A DNA stretch of 64,000 nt from JANNMJ01 sp031426455 (GTDB taxonomy: Bacteria; Bacteroidota; Bacteroidia; Cytophagales; Hymenobacteraceae), in assembly GCA_031426455.1 (NCBI GenBank), contig JANPLI010000139.1:9932-73931 (forward strand). Reading direction: 5' to 3'. Made by a program: the position numbers and the translations under genes. Of the stretch, positions 26,557-35,891 are shown in pieces. Each line of letters starts with the position of its first letter. Within the stretch, counting starts at the first letter, position 1. The notes beneath the pieces were generated by a model. It was not told where the DNA came from. It worked only from the letters and a program-made list of their open reading frames with translations, and made no database searches.

Positions 26557-27639
26557 TTATCCCAACCAAATCTTCCACAGCGCCACGGCCACTACCAGCG
26601 CCAGGGCGGCGGGCGTCAGCACCTTCCAGCAGAGGCGTAGAAGCTGATCGACGCGCAGGCGTGGGTACGTCCAGCGCGCCCACAACTGGCCGAAGAGCAG
26701 CGTCAGCACCTTCAGCGTCAGCCAGCCAGCGCCCCAGGCCACGCCGCCCACCGTGCCGGGCGCGCCGGTGGTCCAGTCGGCGAGGCGCGCCGGCCCCAGA
26801 TTCGGCAGCGGCGTATTCCAGGACCCCAGAAACAGCACCGACGCCACCACGCAGACCAGGATCATCATCGCGTATTCGGCCAGAAAAAAGGCGGCGTACC
26901 GGAAGCCGCTGTACTCGGTGTAGATGCCGGCCACGAGTTCCGATTCGGCTTCCGGCAGGTCGAACGGCGCGCGGTTGCACTCGGCCAGCGCGGCGATGTA
27001 GTAGATCAAAAAACCCACCGTCAGGGCGGGCATCCGGACGATATTCCACGTCAGCAGCCCGCCGACGTGCGTCACATCCAGCCCCAACGCCTTGATACCG
27101 AACAGGTAATTGGTTTCGGGCGAAAGAATGCCCTGCTGATAGCTCAGCGTTTGCAGGTCGAGGGAGCCGCCGAGCACCGCCACCGCCAGCACGGCCAGCC
27201 CGATGGGCACTTCGTAGCTCACGATCTGCGCCACAGCCCGCAGGGCGCCCAGCACGGCGAATTTGTTGCCCGACGACCAGCCCGCTAGTAGCAGCCCCAC
27301 TACGTCGAGACTCACGATGGCGAGCAGATAAAAAACGCCCGTCGGGGCATTGCTGGCCTGCACCCCCGGCGCCACCGGCAGCACGGCAAACCCGGCCAGC
27401 ACGGCCCCGAACACCAGCACGGGCGCCAGGCCAAAGAGCCAGGGGTCGGCGGCAGCAGGCCGGATATATTCCTTCTGGAGCAGCTTCAGCACATCCGCGA
27501 CGGGCTGCAACAGTCCGTAGGGCCCAGCCAGGTCCGGCCCTACGCGGTCCTGCATCCAGGCGGCCACCTTGCGCTCGGCGTAAGCCGTGACGATGACGAA
27601 GGCGAGCAGAACGGGAATCGTGAGCAGCAGGGCGAGCAT
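26557..27639 (-). CDS. nuoH: NADH-quinone oxidoreductase subunit H
   Basis: NuoH is the membrane subunit at the quinone-binding junction of complex I. The 360-residue protein has about eight membrane helices and the family motifs AERKVAAWMQDRVGPDLAGP near residue 24, LLQPVADVLKLLQKEYIRP near 46, and ECNRAPFDLPEAESELVAG near 208. ATG 27639 is preferred to a TTG at 27690, because that TTG lies inside the promoter-like GACCTTTG. With nuoI it forms a two-gene unit separated from the rest of the nuo genes. Confidence 0.95.
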   Translation of the reverse strand: MLALLLTIPVLLAFVIVTAYAERKVAAWMQDRVGPDLAGPYGLLQPVADVLKLLQKEYIRPAAADPWLFGLAPVLVFGAVLAGFAVLPVAPGVQASNAPTGVFYLLAIVSLDVVGLLLAGWSSGNKFAVLGALRAVAQIVSYEVPIGLAVLAVAVLGGSLDLQTLSYQQGILSPETNYLFGIKALGLDVTHVGGLLTWNIVRMPALTVGFLIYYIAALAECNRAPFDLPEAESELVAGIYTEYSGFRYAAFFLAEYAMMILVCVVASVLFLGSWNTPLPNLGPARLADWTTGAPGTVGGVAWGAGWLTLKVLTLLFGQLWARWTYPRLRVDQLLRLCWKVLTPAALALVVAVALWKIWLG

Positions 27640-27687
27640 CGGCAGGGTAGTAACGCGTCGTTCGGGGGTAGAACCACGAACGGCGCG

Positions 27688-27721
27688 CAAAGGTCGGGGC
27701 CGTCGCGCCGTTTGCTGGCAA
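27688..27721 (-). promoter_or_regulatory. Candidate promoter of nuoH-nuoI
   Basis: On the minus strand GACCTTTG (27688-27695) is preceded by TTG (27719-27721) with 23 bp between, within the range reported for Bacteroidetes promoters. Confidence 0.45.
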
Positions 27722-27736
27722 GCCCCTCTCGGTCAC

Positions 27737-28378
27737 TCAGACAACTCGCAAGGGGGACAGGTCGATATCGTCGTAGAGTTCTGCCAGAGGCACTTGCAGT
27801 CCAAGTGCAGGCACGGGCAGGGTGGCCGCCAGATCGGTATACACCTCATTAATCCAGGGGGCATTTTCTTCGGCCCGAGTATAAGATTCGACCCAGACCC
27901 GGTACTGCGATACCAGCACGTACTGCCGCAGCGACGGCAGTTGCCGGTAACGCTCCCATTTCCACTCCCGGTCGCGGTGCAGGGTCGAACTCGACATCAC
28001 TTCCACGATCACGACCGGGTGGCGCCAGCGCTGCTCGGCTTTGAGGTCGGCCGGGTCGCACGACACCAGCACGTCCGGGTAAGTGTTGGCCGTAGCGGTT
28101 TGCAGCTTCAGGTCCTGCGCCAGGGCGCGGCACTTGCGGCCTTTCAGCCGGGTGCGGAACGCGAACTGGATATTGCTAGTGAGAATATTATGCCGCTGCG
28201 AAGCGCCTGCCATCCCCAGAACCCGACCCCGCGCATCAGTTTCGTAGCCGTGTTTGGGCACGATTTGCCCGTCGAACCACTCGATGCGGTAGTCGAGCTG
28301 TTCTTCCAGGGCCAGGTATTCTTCTTCCGAATAACGGCGCTCGTAGTCGATGGGGGTTGAGGCGATGGGCGAAGTCAT
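27737..28378 (-). CDS. Uma2 family endonuclease-fold protein, copy 1
   Basis: This 213-residue protein belongs to the Uma2 (DUF820) group, which has a PD-(D/E)xK nuclease fold; few members have a tested function. Visible motifs are RYSEEEYLALEEQLDYRIEW near residue 16, TYPDVLVSCDPAD near 100 (acidic catalytic position) and VVIVEVMSSSTLHRDREWKW near 123. The start MTSPIASTPIDYERRYSEEE matches that of its tandem neighbour, so the two arose by duplication. ATG 28378 is used. Confidence 0.88.
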   Translation of the reverse strand: MTSPIASTPIDYERRYSEEEYLALEEQLDYRIEWFDGQIVPKHGYETDARGRVLGMAGASQRHNILTSNIQFAFRTRLKGRKCRALAQDLKLQTATANTYPDVLVSCDPADLKAEQRWRHPVVIVEVMSSSTLHRDREWKWERYRQLPSLRQYVLVSQYRVWVESYTRAEENAPWINEVYTDLAATLPVPALGLQVPLAELYDDIDLSPLRVV

Positions 28379-28463
28379 TGGTAAAAACAGCCTTTTGTCA
28401 GACCAGGAAAACGGAAACAAACCAGGGGCAAAGCGGCGGGGCCGCAACGGCTACCCCCGCCAC

Positions 28464-29105
28464 TCACGCCACCTCCATTGGGGCCAGGTCGGCGTAAGCG
28501 TACACCTCGGTCAGGGGCAGGTGTAAAGCTAAAGCCGGCACGGGCAGCTCATCCGTCAGTTTCGTAAAAAGCGAGCTGGCCCAGGCATCGCCACTGGCGG
28601 GGCGATCGTAGGATTCGACCCAAATTCGGTACTGCGACACCAATACGTACTGTTGCAAGCTCGGAATCTGCCGGTAGCGCTCCAGCTTCCACTCGCGGTC
28701 GCGCGTTTGGGTCGAGTTCGACAACACCTCGATGAGCAGCGTCGGATTCCGCCAGACGCGCTCGGCCCGCAAATCGAGCGGATTACAGGAAACGATCACG
28801 TCCGGGTAAGTTTTGGCACCGGTCATTGCCAGCAGCATATCCTGCGACAGGGCTTCGCAGCGCCCACCCGCCAGGCGATTGTGTAGCCCAACGAGCGCAT
28901 TGCGCGTGATGCGATTATGCCGCTGTGAGGCGCCAGCCATCCCCAGTATCCGGCCCTGCGCGTCGGTTTCGTAGCCGTGTTTGGGCACGATCCGCCCGTC
29001 GAACCACTCGATGCGGTAGTCGAGTTGCTCTTCCAGGGCCAGGAATTCTTCTTCGGAATAGCGGCGCCCGTAGTCGATTGGCGGTGGGGAAACGGGAGAA
29101 GTCAT
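28464..29105 (-). CDS. Uma2 family endonuclease-fold protein, copy 2
   Basis: This is a tandem paralogue of the previous gene with identical length (213 residues) and nearly identical first third (MTSPVSPPPIDYGRRYSEEE, DGRIVPKHGYETDAQGRILG). The middle is more divergent (AMTGAKTYPDVIVSCNPLD in place of TATANTYPDVLVSCDPAD); the putative catalytic aspartate in YPDV is kept in both. The two genes are 85 bp apart and probably co-transcribed. No role is known, and no restriction or toxin partner is adjacent. Confidence 0.88.
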   Translation of the reverse strand: MTSPVSPPPIDYGRRYSEEEFLALEEQLDYRIEWFDGRIVPKHGYETDAQGRILGMAGASQRHNRITRNALVGLHNRLAGGRCEALSQDMLLAMTGAKTYPDVIVSCNPLDLRAERVWRNPTLLIEVLSNSTQTRDREWKLERYRQIPSLQQYVLVSQYRIWVESYDRPASGDAWASSLFTKLTDELPVPALALHLPLTEVYAYADLAPMEVA

Positions 29106-29139
29106 TGGGCAATCATCGTTGGTCAGGCAAGTTAAAACA

Positions 29140-29169
29140 CGAACGGCCAGCCCGCAGGCCAGCCGTTCG
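29140..29169 (-). terminator. Terminator after fbaA
   Basis: CGAACGGC and GCCGTTCG enclose a smaller inner stem. On the minus strand the hairpin is followed by TGTTTTAA. Confidence 0.7.
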
Positions 29170-29195
29170 GTTGCATCAGGCGGCCATCTGGCTGG

Positions 29196-30284
29196 CTACG
29201 CGTTGCGGTTCAGGCAGTTCAGGTCGGCGAACGCCTGCTTGAGGCGCGCCACGAAGGCTTCTTCGCCGGCCCGGAGCCAGACGCGGGGGTCGTAGTATTT
29301 CTTGTTCGGCGAATCGGCCCCGCTGGGGTTACCGAGCTGGCCTTGCAGGTAGTCGTGCTTGCTGGCTTCGTAGGCGCGGATGCCGTCCCAGAACGCCCAC
29401 TGCATATCAGTATCAATATTCATCTTGATAGCACCGTAGCCGATAGCCTCGGTGATCTTGGCCGGCTCCGAGCCGGACCCGCCGTGGAAGACGAAGTTCA
29501 CGGGCTGCTCGTCGGCGGTCTGGAATTTCTCGTGGATGAAACGCTGCGAATCGCGCAGGATGGTCGGCGTCAGGGTCACGTTGCCAGGCTTGTACACGCC
29601 GTGGACGTTGCCGAACGCGGCGGCCACCGTGAAGTCGGGCGAGATTTTCAGCAGCTCCTCGTAGGCGTAGGCCACTTCTTCGGGCTTCGTGTAGAGATGG
29701 TGGGCTTCGAGGTGCGAGTTGTCAACGCCATCCTCTTCGCCGCCGGTCACGCCCAGCTCGATTTCAAGCGTCATCCCCATTTTCGCCATCCGCTCCAGGT
29801 AGCGCTTGCTGACTTCGATATTTTCGTGGATCGGCTCTTCCGAGAGGTCGAGCATATGCGACGAATACAACGGCTTGCCGTGCTCCTTGAAGTATTTCTC
29901 GCCCGCGTCGAGCAGGCCATCGATCCAGGGCAGCAGCTTTTTGGCGGCGTGGTCGGTGTGCAGAATCACGGGGACGCCGTAGGCTGCGGCCACCGTATGC
30001 ACATGCAGCGCGCCACTGATGCCGCCGATGATGGAGGCCTGCTGTTGGTCGTTCTTCAACGCTTTACCGGCAAAGAACTGCGCGCCGCCGTTCGAGAACT
30101 GAATGATGACCGGCGAATTCACGGCGCGGGCAGTCTCCAGCACGGCATTCACCGAGTTGGTGCCGATGACGTTGACGGCGGGCAGCGCGTAATGATTTTC
30201 GCGGGCGTGGCGGAGCAGGTCACGAACCTGGTCGCCGGCCAGGACGCCGGCCGGGAATCGGGTGGCTTGAAGGGTGTCAGCCAT
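29196..30284 (-). CDS. fbaA: Class II fructose-bisphosphate aldolase
   Basis: This zinc enzyme interconverts fructose 1,6-bisphosphate with dihydroxyacetone phosphate and glyceraldehyde 3-phosphate in glycolysis. The 362-residue length and motifs fit class IIA: VNVIGTNSVNAVLETARAV near residue 40, the metal-binding VILHTDHAAKKLLPW near 110, LELGVTGGEEDGVDNSHL near 170 and FVFHGGSGSEPAKI near 265. ATG 30284 starts MADTLQATRFPAGVL. The gene is flanked by strong terminators and has its own promoter-like element, so it is a single-gene unit. Confidence 0.96.
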   Translation of the reverse strand: MADTLQATRFPAGVLAGDQVRDLLRHARENHYALPAVNVIGTNSVNAVLETARAVNSPVIIQFSNGGAQFFAGKALKNDQQQASIIGGISGALHVHTVAAAYGVPVILHTDHAAKKLLPWIDGLLDAGEKYFKEHGKPLYSSHMLDLSEEPIHENIEVSKRYLERMAKMGMTLEIELGVTGGEEDGVDNSHLEAHHLYTKPEEVAYAYEELLKISPDFTVAAAFGNVHGVYKPGNVTLTPTILRDSQRFIHEKFQTADEQPVNFVFHGGSGSEPAKITEAIGYGAIKMNIDTDMQWAFWDGIRAYEASKHDYLQGQLGNPSGADSPNKKYYDPRVWLRAGEEAFVARLKQAFADLNCLNRNA

Positions 30285-30333
30285 TACGGTTGATGGGGGA
30301 ATAAAGCCAGACCTACGTGGCCCAGCCCTTGAA

Positions 30334-30341
30334 CAAAAGTA
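30334..30341 (-). promoter_or_regulatory. Candidate -7 element TACTTTTG of fbaA
   Basis: This is an exact TAnnTTTG match 49 bp before the fbaA ATG. A TTG lies 24 bp further upstream, at the edge of the terminator hairpin. Confidence 0.45.
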
Positions 30342-30375
30342 CGATAACGAACGGCCGGGCGTACCCAAAAAACCA

Positions 30376-30419
30376 TTTGGCCTTGCCCGGAAACCTGCGA
30401 GGTTCCGGGCAAGGCCAAA
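30376..30419 (-). terminator. Strong terminator between the T9SS gene and fbaA
   Basis: TTTGGCCTTGCCCGGAA pairs with TTCCGGGCAAGGCCAAA (17 bp, loop about 10 nt). On the minus strand TGGTTTTTT follows. Confidence 0.85.
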
Positions 30420-30474
30420 AATGAGCGTCGTTTTTAAGCGGTTTTGCCGCCGATGCGGCGCCCCAAGCGCTGTT

Positions 30475-33400
30475 TTACAGCCGCTCCAGCTTCTGCGTGG
30501 TGAAGGCAGCACCCGGCGCTTCGAGGCGCAGCACGTAAAGGCCGCGCGGCAGCGCCCCGATGCCGGGAAGCTGGGTTTGGGTCAGATAGTTGTAGCCTTT
30601 TTCCAGCGACACCTGCGCCCGGTACACCACCGCCCCGCGCGCATCAGTCACGACGACTTTCAGGGCCGTAACGGCCGGAGCGAAGCACTGCAACGTCCAG
30701 GCGGCGTTGTCAGCCAGCGGGTTTGGCCAGAAAACCGGGCTGGTACCGGCCGCATCGTCCAGGTTCACGGCGATGACCTTCGAATAAACCTGCTCGCCGC
30801 TGAAATCCTGCTGCCGTAGCCGGTAGTACACCACCTTCACGCCGAAGCGGGCCACCTGCCGGTCGCGGAACGTGTAGTCGTGGGCAAGGGCCGTTGTGCC
30901 CTGGCCAGGCAGGCTGCCGATGCGCTCAAACCGAACCGCATCCAACGAGCGCTCTACGTCGAAAAGCTGGTTATTTTTCTCGGACGCCGTGCGCCAGTTG
31001 AGTTGGGCATCGGCGCCGTCCATCCGGGCCGTGAACGCCGCCAGTTCCGCTGGCAGCACGTTTTCGTTACCCACGCTCCACTCGCTCAGGAGCGTAATGC
31101 CTGTGGATTGCGCCACGTACGGGTCCGTATTCTGCGTCAGCGTGGCCGCGCGCGTCGTGTAGCCACCGCCCGCGTTGCGGGTAAAGCGCAGCGGCGCGGC
31201 GCGCACAAACTGCATGCCTTCTTCGGTGCCATTCCATTGCAGGGCCAGCGTGACGGTGGAGCCACCCGCCACGGCTTCGTCCACCTGCCAGAAACGGCTG
31301 ATCTGCCGGGCGGGGTACGGCGGCGTGTACTGCGAAGTAGCACTCACGCGCACCCGGTACACGTCCTGCGTTCCGGTATTCGTCACGGTAGCGGGGTTAT
31401 AGGTGGTGGCCGTACCCACCGGAAACAGCACCGCCGTAGTGGTGCCGCCGGTGCCCATTCCCTGGCGGGCGAGCTGGCCGGTGCCGCTGGTCACGAAATA
31501 GCGGGTGGTGGTGATGCCCGTCAGGCTGGCGGCAGCGGCCAGCGTCAGGTCCTCATTGACCAACGTCAGCTTGGTGCTGCTGCCAAAAGTTACGTTCGTA
31601 TTGATCGTGACGGCGCCCCGGATCGTGGCGCCCGCGCTGCCATTGGTGCGGTTCACGTTCAGCGTACCAAGCGACGTGCCGCTGATGAAGCGGATGATAC
31701 CGAAATCGCCGCCCGCCCCGACAGTACCACCCAGCACGTTGAGCGTACCACTGCCGTTGTCGGCAAAGCCAGAATTAGCCGGAATTGTACCCGCGTTCGA
31801 CGCCACCCCAGTCGCACCGATGGTCAGCGTTTGGCCGTTCAGGTTCAGGATGTTCGGCCCGGCGGTCGTGTTGAAGTCGATGGCCGTACCACCAGCGGGC
31901 GCACTTACGGTCAACGTCGTGCCCGAAGCCAGATTCACCTGTCCGGCCGTTTTCGCCACTACGATGTAGTTGATGGCCAGCGCCGTATTCGATGAAACGG
32001 CCTGTGTGTTGGCGCCGGTGAAGAAGATAGCCCGACCATTGGACGTGAACGTGCCCGTGTTCGTGAAATTGCCGCCCACTTTCAGGTCGCCGCCCGTGGC
32101 AGTAGAGAGGATCAGCGTCCCGTCACTGGTCACGAAGCCATCTACCACAAAGGCATCGGTATTGTTATTAGCATCTACCGTAGCCCCCGTACTGACGTTG
32201 AGGTTACCGCGCAGGTTGATTGGCCCCACCGAAGCGTTCGCCACGTCCAGATTCAGGTAGGTACCAGTGCCGGTCACTTCCACGTTCACCGGCGTCCGAA
32301 GCGTCGTCGAGCCATCCCATTCCGAGCGACGGGCATACCCGCCGCCGATATTATAGCGCAGCGTCGAGTTGACTCCGTATTGCGGGCCGTTGCCGCTGGT
32401 GCCGTCCACGAAAACGCCGGAAAGCAGTTCCAGAATGCCGTCGATGGTCGTCACGCCGCCGAAATTGATCGGCCCGATGCCGGAGCCACCGGTCTGCACC
32501 CGCACCGTGGAAGCGATCAGCAGCGTTCCGCCTGAACCCGGCGCCACCGTGATATGGCGCGGCAGCACCAATACGCCCGTGCCAGTGCTGGATGAGATCG
32601 TCCGCTGCGACGTATTCACCAGGATATTACGCGTATCCAAATTGTTTGCTGGCGAACCTTTCGGTACCACGGTCAACGTATTACCATTCAGGTCAAGATT
32701 ACCGCTCAAGGTGATGGCGTTACCATCGGCCTGGGCAGTGGCCGAGGCATTGGAAAGCAACCGGACCCCCGTGGTCGAGGTGTTGTTGTTGACGATATAA
32801 TCAAAACCAAAATTACCGGCGGCGGGCGCCTGCACGGTCTGCATCGCGGAACCGTCGAAGAACACGGCCCGGCCCTTCGGTATGAACGAGCCACCGGAAA
32901 GGCGGCTCAAGTTACCCTGCACTTTCAGGTCGCCGCCGCCAGCATCGGAAAGAACAAGCGTCCCGCTGATGGCTATGTTGCCTACGACCACTAACGGCTG
33001 GGTCATATCGTTGGCGCCGAAGTCCATAAAGAGGTTCGAACCGGCGTCAATCGTCAGGCTTCCGGCGCATTGGCGCAAGACTCCAGCGCCGCCATTACCC
33101 AGATCCACCGACGTACTGTTCGTCATCAGCACGTTAGCCGGGTAGCCCTTCCCGCTGGTGGCGCTCCATTCGGTTCCCCGGCCATAGGGCGTAGCTGGCC
33201 CTTGCCCCGTCGCGTAGGCCAGGGTGGAGCTGGCGGCATAGTTCGGGGCATTCGTGTTCACGAAACCGCCCGTGTTGAGGCGTAATATGCCGTTGACGGT
33301 TGAATTTGCGCCAAAATTGACGCCACCACCCGCCAGGGTGACATTATTAAAAGTTGTATTAGTCGAACCGCCGATGGTGCCCCCCGCGAAAAATAGCACC

Positions 33401-34332
33401 GTGGCGGTGCCTGCTGCATAAGTACCGTTATTAGTGAATGTGCCAGCATTAGTTCCACCAAACGAAATCACTCCCGTGTTGGCATTGAGCGTGCCGCCGT
33501 TAGTCAGTGTTCCACCACCGCCAAAGGCGAGCGTACCATCCGCTAGCGCGAACGTTGCGCCGGAGGAAACCGTCAAGGATCCACACGGCGCCACCGTTAG
33601 CAGACGTGCGCTGCCATCGGATGCCGTGAAAGTGCCTGCTGTAACGGCAAGGCTGGTTACAGTAGCGGCCTGATTCAGCGTTACGTTGTGATTGATCTGG
33701 ACGCGGGCCCCCGTTGGTGGTACCGTCCCGCCCCACGTCGCGGGGGCATTCCAACTACCAGCTTGGACCGTTTGCCGAAGTGGCCCAACTGTAAACGTAG
33801 TGGTGTAGGAGGTAGTCTCCCGGCTCCCCTCGTTGGTAGAAGCTACACCGATGATTTCAAGCGTATAGTCGCCTTCCGCAAGCGGCGTTCCGCCGGGCGC
33901 AATCAGGTTGGTTGTGTTCGAGAACAACTCCCACCGCTGGTCGCCGCCCCCCCCGATATTGGCGCCGAAGGCCAGGCCTACATCGGTGTAGCTCCCGCTA
34001 GCGGTGCAGCTATAAACCCGGTAGCGCACCGTCGCGCCCGTAACGTTTCCGCCACTGTTTTTAAATGTCCAGACTTGGCCACCGGCCAGCACCAGCGTCT
34101 CCGACGTCTGGAAAGTGCCCAGTGACGCTGGCAGCGCCGGTTGACTGTCATTGAAAGGGGTAGCCGTCAATAGCCGGTAGGTGGTATTTCCGCCTCCCTT
34201 GCTGTTCAAGGTCACGGAATTGGCGAAAATGCCGGTGGCGGCTCGGACCGATTTAGCAGGACTTAAGCCTAAAAGAACGGCTCCCAAAGCAAGAATTAGC
34301 GTTTTTAACCGATAGGGGTAGGTGTTGGCCAT
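30475..34332 (-). CDS. Large secreted repeat protein with T9SS sorting domain
   Basis: The 1285-residue protein has a signal peptide (LKTLILALGAVLLGLSPAKS) and a long body rich in Gly, Thr, Asn and Val. The body repeats units such as GGDLKVQGNLSRLSGGSFIP and GGDLKVGGNFTNTGTFTSNG, beta-helix or adhesin-like in character. A type A C-terminal sorting domain follows, from PVFWPNPLADNAAWTLQ to the end (GLYVLRLEAPGAAFTTQKLE). Proteins with this domain are moved across the outer membrane by the Por system and attached or released at the surface. The body suggests a surface adhesin or matrix protein; the ligand is unknown. ATG 34332 follows a long non-coding leader; the reading extends upstream without signal-peptide character. 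Confidence 0.88.
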   Translation of the reverse strand: MANTYPYRLKTLILALGAVLLGLSPAKSVRAATGIFANSVTLNSKGGGNTTYRLLTATPFNDSQPALPASLGTFQTSETLVLAGGQVWTFKNSGGNVTGATVRYRVYSCTASGSYTDVGLAFGANIGGGGDQRWELFSNTTNLIAPGGTPLAEGDYTLEIIGVASTNEGSRETTSYTTTFTVGPLRQTVQAGSWNAPATWGGTVPPTGARVQINHNVTLNQAATVTSLAVTAGTFTASDGSARLLTVAPCGSLTVSSGATFALADGTLAFGGGGTLTNGGTLNANTGVISFGGTNAGTFTNNGTYAAGTATVLFFAGGTIGGSTNTTFNNVTLAGGGVNFGANSTVNGILRLNTGGFVNTNAPNYAASSTLAYATGQGPATPYGRGTEWSATSGKGYPANVLMTNSTSVDLGNGGAGVLRQCAGSLTIDAGSNLFMDFGANDMTQPLVVVGNIAISGTLVLSDAGGGDLKVQGNLSRLSGGSFIPKGRAVFFDGSAMQTVQAPAAGNFGFDYIVNNNTSTTGVRLLSNASATAQADGNAITLSGNLDLNGNTLTVVPKGSPANNLDTRNILVNTSQRTISSSTGTGVLVLPRHITVAPGSGGTLLIASTVRVQTGGSGIGPINFGGVTTIDGILELLSGVFVDGTSGNGPQYGVNSTLRYNIGGGYARRSEWDGSTTLRTPVNVEVTGTGTYLNLDVANASVGPINLRGNLNVSTGATVDANNNTDAFVVDGFVTSDGTLILSTATGGDLKVGGNFTNTGTFTSNGRAIFFTGANTQAVSSNTALAINYIVVAKTAGQVNLASGTTLTVSAPAGGTAIDFNTTAGPNILNLNGQTLTIGATGVASNAGTIPANSGFADNGSGTLNVLGGTVGAGGDFGIIRFISGTSLGTLNVNRTNGSAGATIRGAVTINTNVTFGSSTKLTLVNEDLTLAAAASLTGITTTRYFVTSGTGQLARQGMGTGGTTTAVLFPVGTATTYNPATVTNTGTQDVYRVRVSATSQYTPPYPARQISRFWQVDEAVAGGSTVTLALQWNGTEEGMQFVRAAPLRFTRNAGGGYTTRAATLTQNTDPYVAQSTGITLLSEWSVGNENVLPAELAAFTARMDGADAQLNWRTASEKNNQLFDVERSLDAVRFERIGSLPGQGTTALAHDYTFRDRQVARFGVKVVYYRLRQQDFSGEQVYSKVIAVNLDDAAGTSPVFWPNPLADNAAWTLQCFAPAVTALKVVVTDARGAVVYRAQVSLEKGYNYLTQTQLPGIGALPRGLYVLRLEAPGAAFTTQKLERL

Positions 34333-34498
34333 AAAAAACAGGGATAAGGTGCCGTTTGAAGAAGGAAATAAGCTACTCCCGGCGAAGCCTAAACTGCGTA
34401 AAGGCAATCGATTGCAAGCATTCTTACGCGGGAAAGCACCGCGCAAGTTACAACCGGGTCGGGCCGATTTCAACACGCTGGTTCCGAAAAACACGTTA

Positions 34499-35269
34499 TT
34501 AGGCCACTAACTGCACCTGCTGCACCCCAAAGGCTCGCTTTTCATTGGCAAACTGGACTTCCAGTTGCCCGCGCGCGTCGATGCCGGTAATGCGGCCTGT
34601 TTCCTGCTGGCCGTCGAAGGCGAAGGTCGTTTCCTGCCCGAAACGGTAGAGCCGCGCTTGATATTCGACGCATTGTTCGGCGTTTCGCCCGGCGCGCAGG
34701 GCCAGGTAGCGGGCTTCGAGGCTGGCCAGCAGGGCGGCCAGCACGGTGGCGCGCTCGTGCGGATGGCCGGTTTCGCGGGCCAGCGACGTGGGGTTGGGCA
34801 AGGCCGGATCAAACGCCGTTTGGTTCACATTCAGCCCGATGCCCACCACGCTGCTGCTGATCGCGGTGCCGCGCAACGTGTTTTCGATCAGAACGCCGCC
34901 CACCTTGCGCGGGCCGATATACAGGTCGTTCGGCCACTTCACCGTTACGGGGGCAGCCAGGCCCAACAACGTCCGCAGCGCATCGGCGCCGGCCAGGGCC
35001 ACGGTAATGCTGAGGTCGAACTGCCGGGCCACGGGCAGCCAGGTGGGCTTGAGCACCACCGAGAAAGTCAGGTTTTCGCCGGGCGCCGCCTGCCAGGCGT
35101 TGCCCCGCTGACCGCGCCCGGCGGTCTGGTGGTGTGCCAGAATCGTCAGGCCCTCCGGGGTGGCGCCGTTTTTGAATTCCGCCGCCTGCGCCTCCGCATT
35201 GGTCGAGGCGCAGGTTTGGAGCACCTGGAATGGTCGGCCCACGAACAGGGTTTGCAATTGAAGCTCCAT
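34499..35269 (-). CDS. birA: Biotin--[acetyl-CoA-carboxylase] ligase
   Basis: BirA activates biotin with ATP and attaches it to the lysine of the biotin carboxyl carrier protein. The 256-residue protein has the biotinyl-AMP loop GRGQRGNAW (51-59), the catalytic KWPNDLYIGPRKVGGVLIEN segment and a short C-terminal barrel. It lacks the N-terminal helix-turn-helix of E. coli BirA, so it is a monofunctional ligase and not a repressor. It is divergent from rsfS with 53 bp between the starts. Confidence 0.94.
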   Translation of the reverse strand: MELQLQTLFVGRPFQVLQTCASTNAEAQAAEFKNGATPEGLTILAHHQTAGRGQRGNAWQAAPGENLTFSVVLKPTWLPVARQFDLSITVALAGADALRTLLGLAAPVTVKWPNDLYIGPRKVGGVLIENTLRGTAISSSVVGIGLNVNQTAFDPALPNPTSLARETGHPHERATVLAALLASLEARYLALRAGRNAEQCVEYQARLYRFGQETTFAFDGQQETGRITGIDARGQLEVQFANEKRAFGVQQVQLVA

Positions 35270-35322
35270 CGGTTGTACTTTTCAGGTCGGGATTACGCCC
35301 GGCCTTTTATTCGATTTTACAA

Positions 35323-35706
35323 GTGGCGAAAAACGCGCAGCAGCAGGCATCTGACGTATTGGCAGAACTCGTGGTCCGGGGAATGCAGGACCGAAAAGCG
35401 CACGACATCGCCGTGATCGACCTGCGCCCGCTCTCCAATGCGGTGGCCGATTATTTCATCATCTGCTCGGCCAACTCGGATACCCAGCTCGATGCCATCG
35501 CCCGCAACGTCGAGGACGAAGTACACAAGATTACGAACCAGTGGCCCTGGCAGAGCGAAGGCCGCACCAACCGCGAGTGGGCCTTGCTCGACTACGTGGA
35601 CGTGGTGGTGCACGTTTTCCTGCGCGACAAACGCGCCTTCTACGCCCTCGAAGAGCTGTGGGGCGACGCGCCGATCAACTACGTGCCCGACGCGGTGGCC
35701 GCGTAA
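35323..35706 (+). CDS. rsfS: Ribosomal silencing factor
   Basis: RsfS binds ribosomal protein uL14 and blocks subunit joining when nutrients are low. The 127-residue reading from GTG 35323 starts VAKNAQQQASDVLAELVVRG. It has the family core KAHDIAVIDLRPLSNAVADY, FIICSANSDTQLDAIARNVE and REWALLDYVDVVVHVFL. Longer in-frame readings overlap the birA promoter region and do not look like family sequence. ftsH follows on the same strand, a common arrangement in Bacteroidetes. Confidence 0.92.
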   Translation: MAKNAQQQASDVLAELVVRGMQDRKAHDIAVIDLRPLSNAVADYFIICSANSDTQLDAIARNVEDEVHKITNQWPWQSEGRTNREWALLDYVDVVVHVFLRDKRAFYALEELWGDAPINYVPDAVAA

Positions 35707-35891
35707 CGCCAGCCCGCCGCGCCGTCAGGTGACGACGGCCCGCGCAGCACCGCCGCCGCCTTGCCTTACAATATCCCAACGGGCGGGCCGTCTTTCCGGG
35801 CGGGCAACTAATTCCCTTAACCGGGGTTCTGCTTCGCGTTAGCCGACGCACCGCCGCCGGCACTTTTCCTTTCTGACTTTCCGTAAGCTGA

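Noticed and set aside
26501..27736. A 411-codon open frame in another frame of nuoH
   Set aside because: The product is alanine/arginine/glycine-rich nonsense; nuoH has full family motifs in its own frame.
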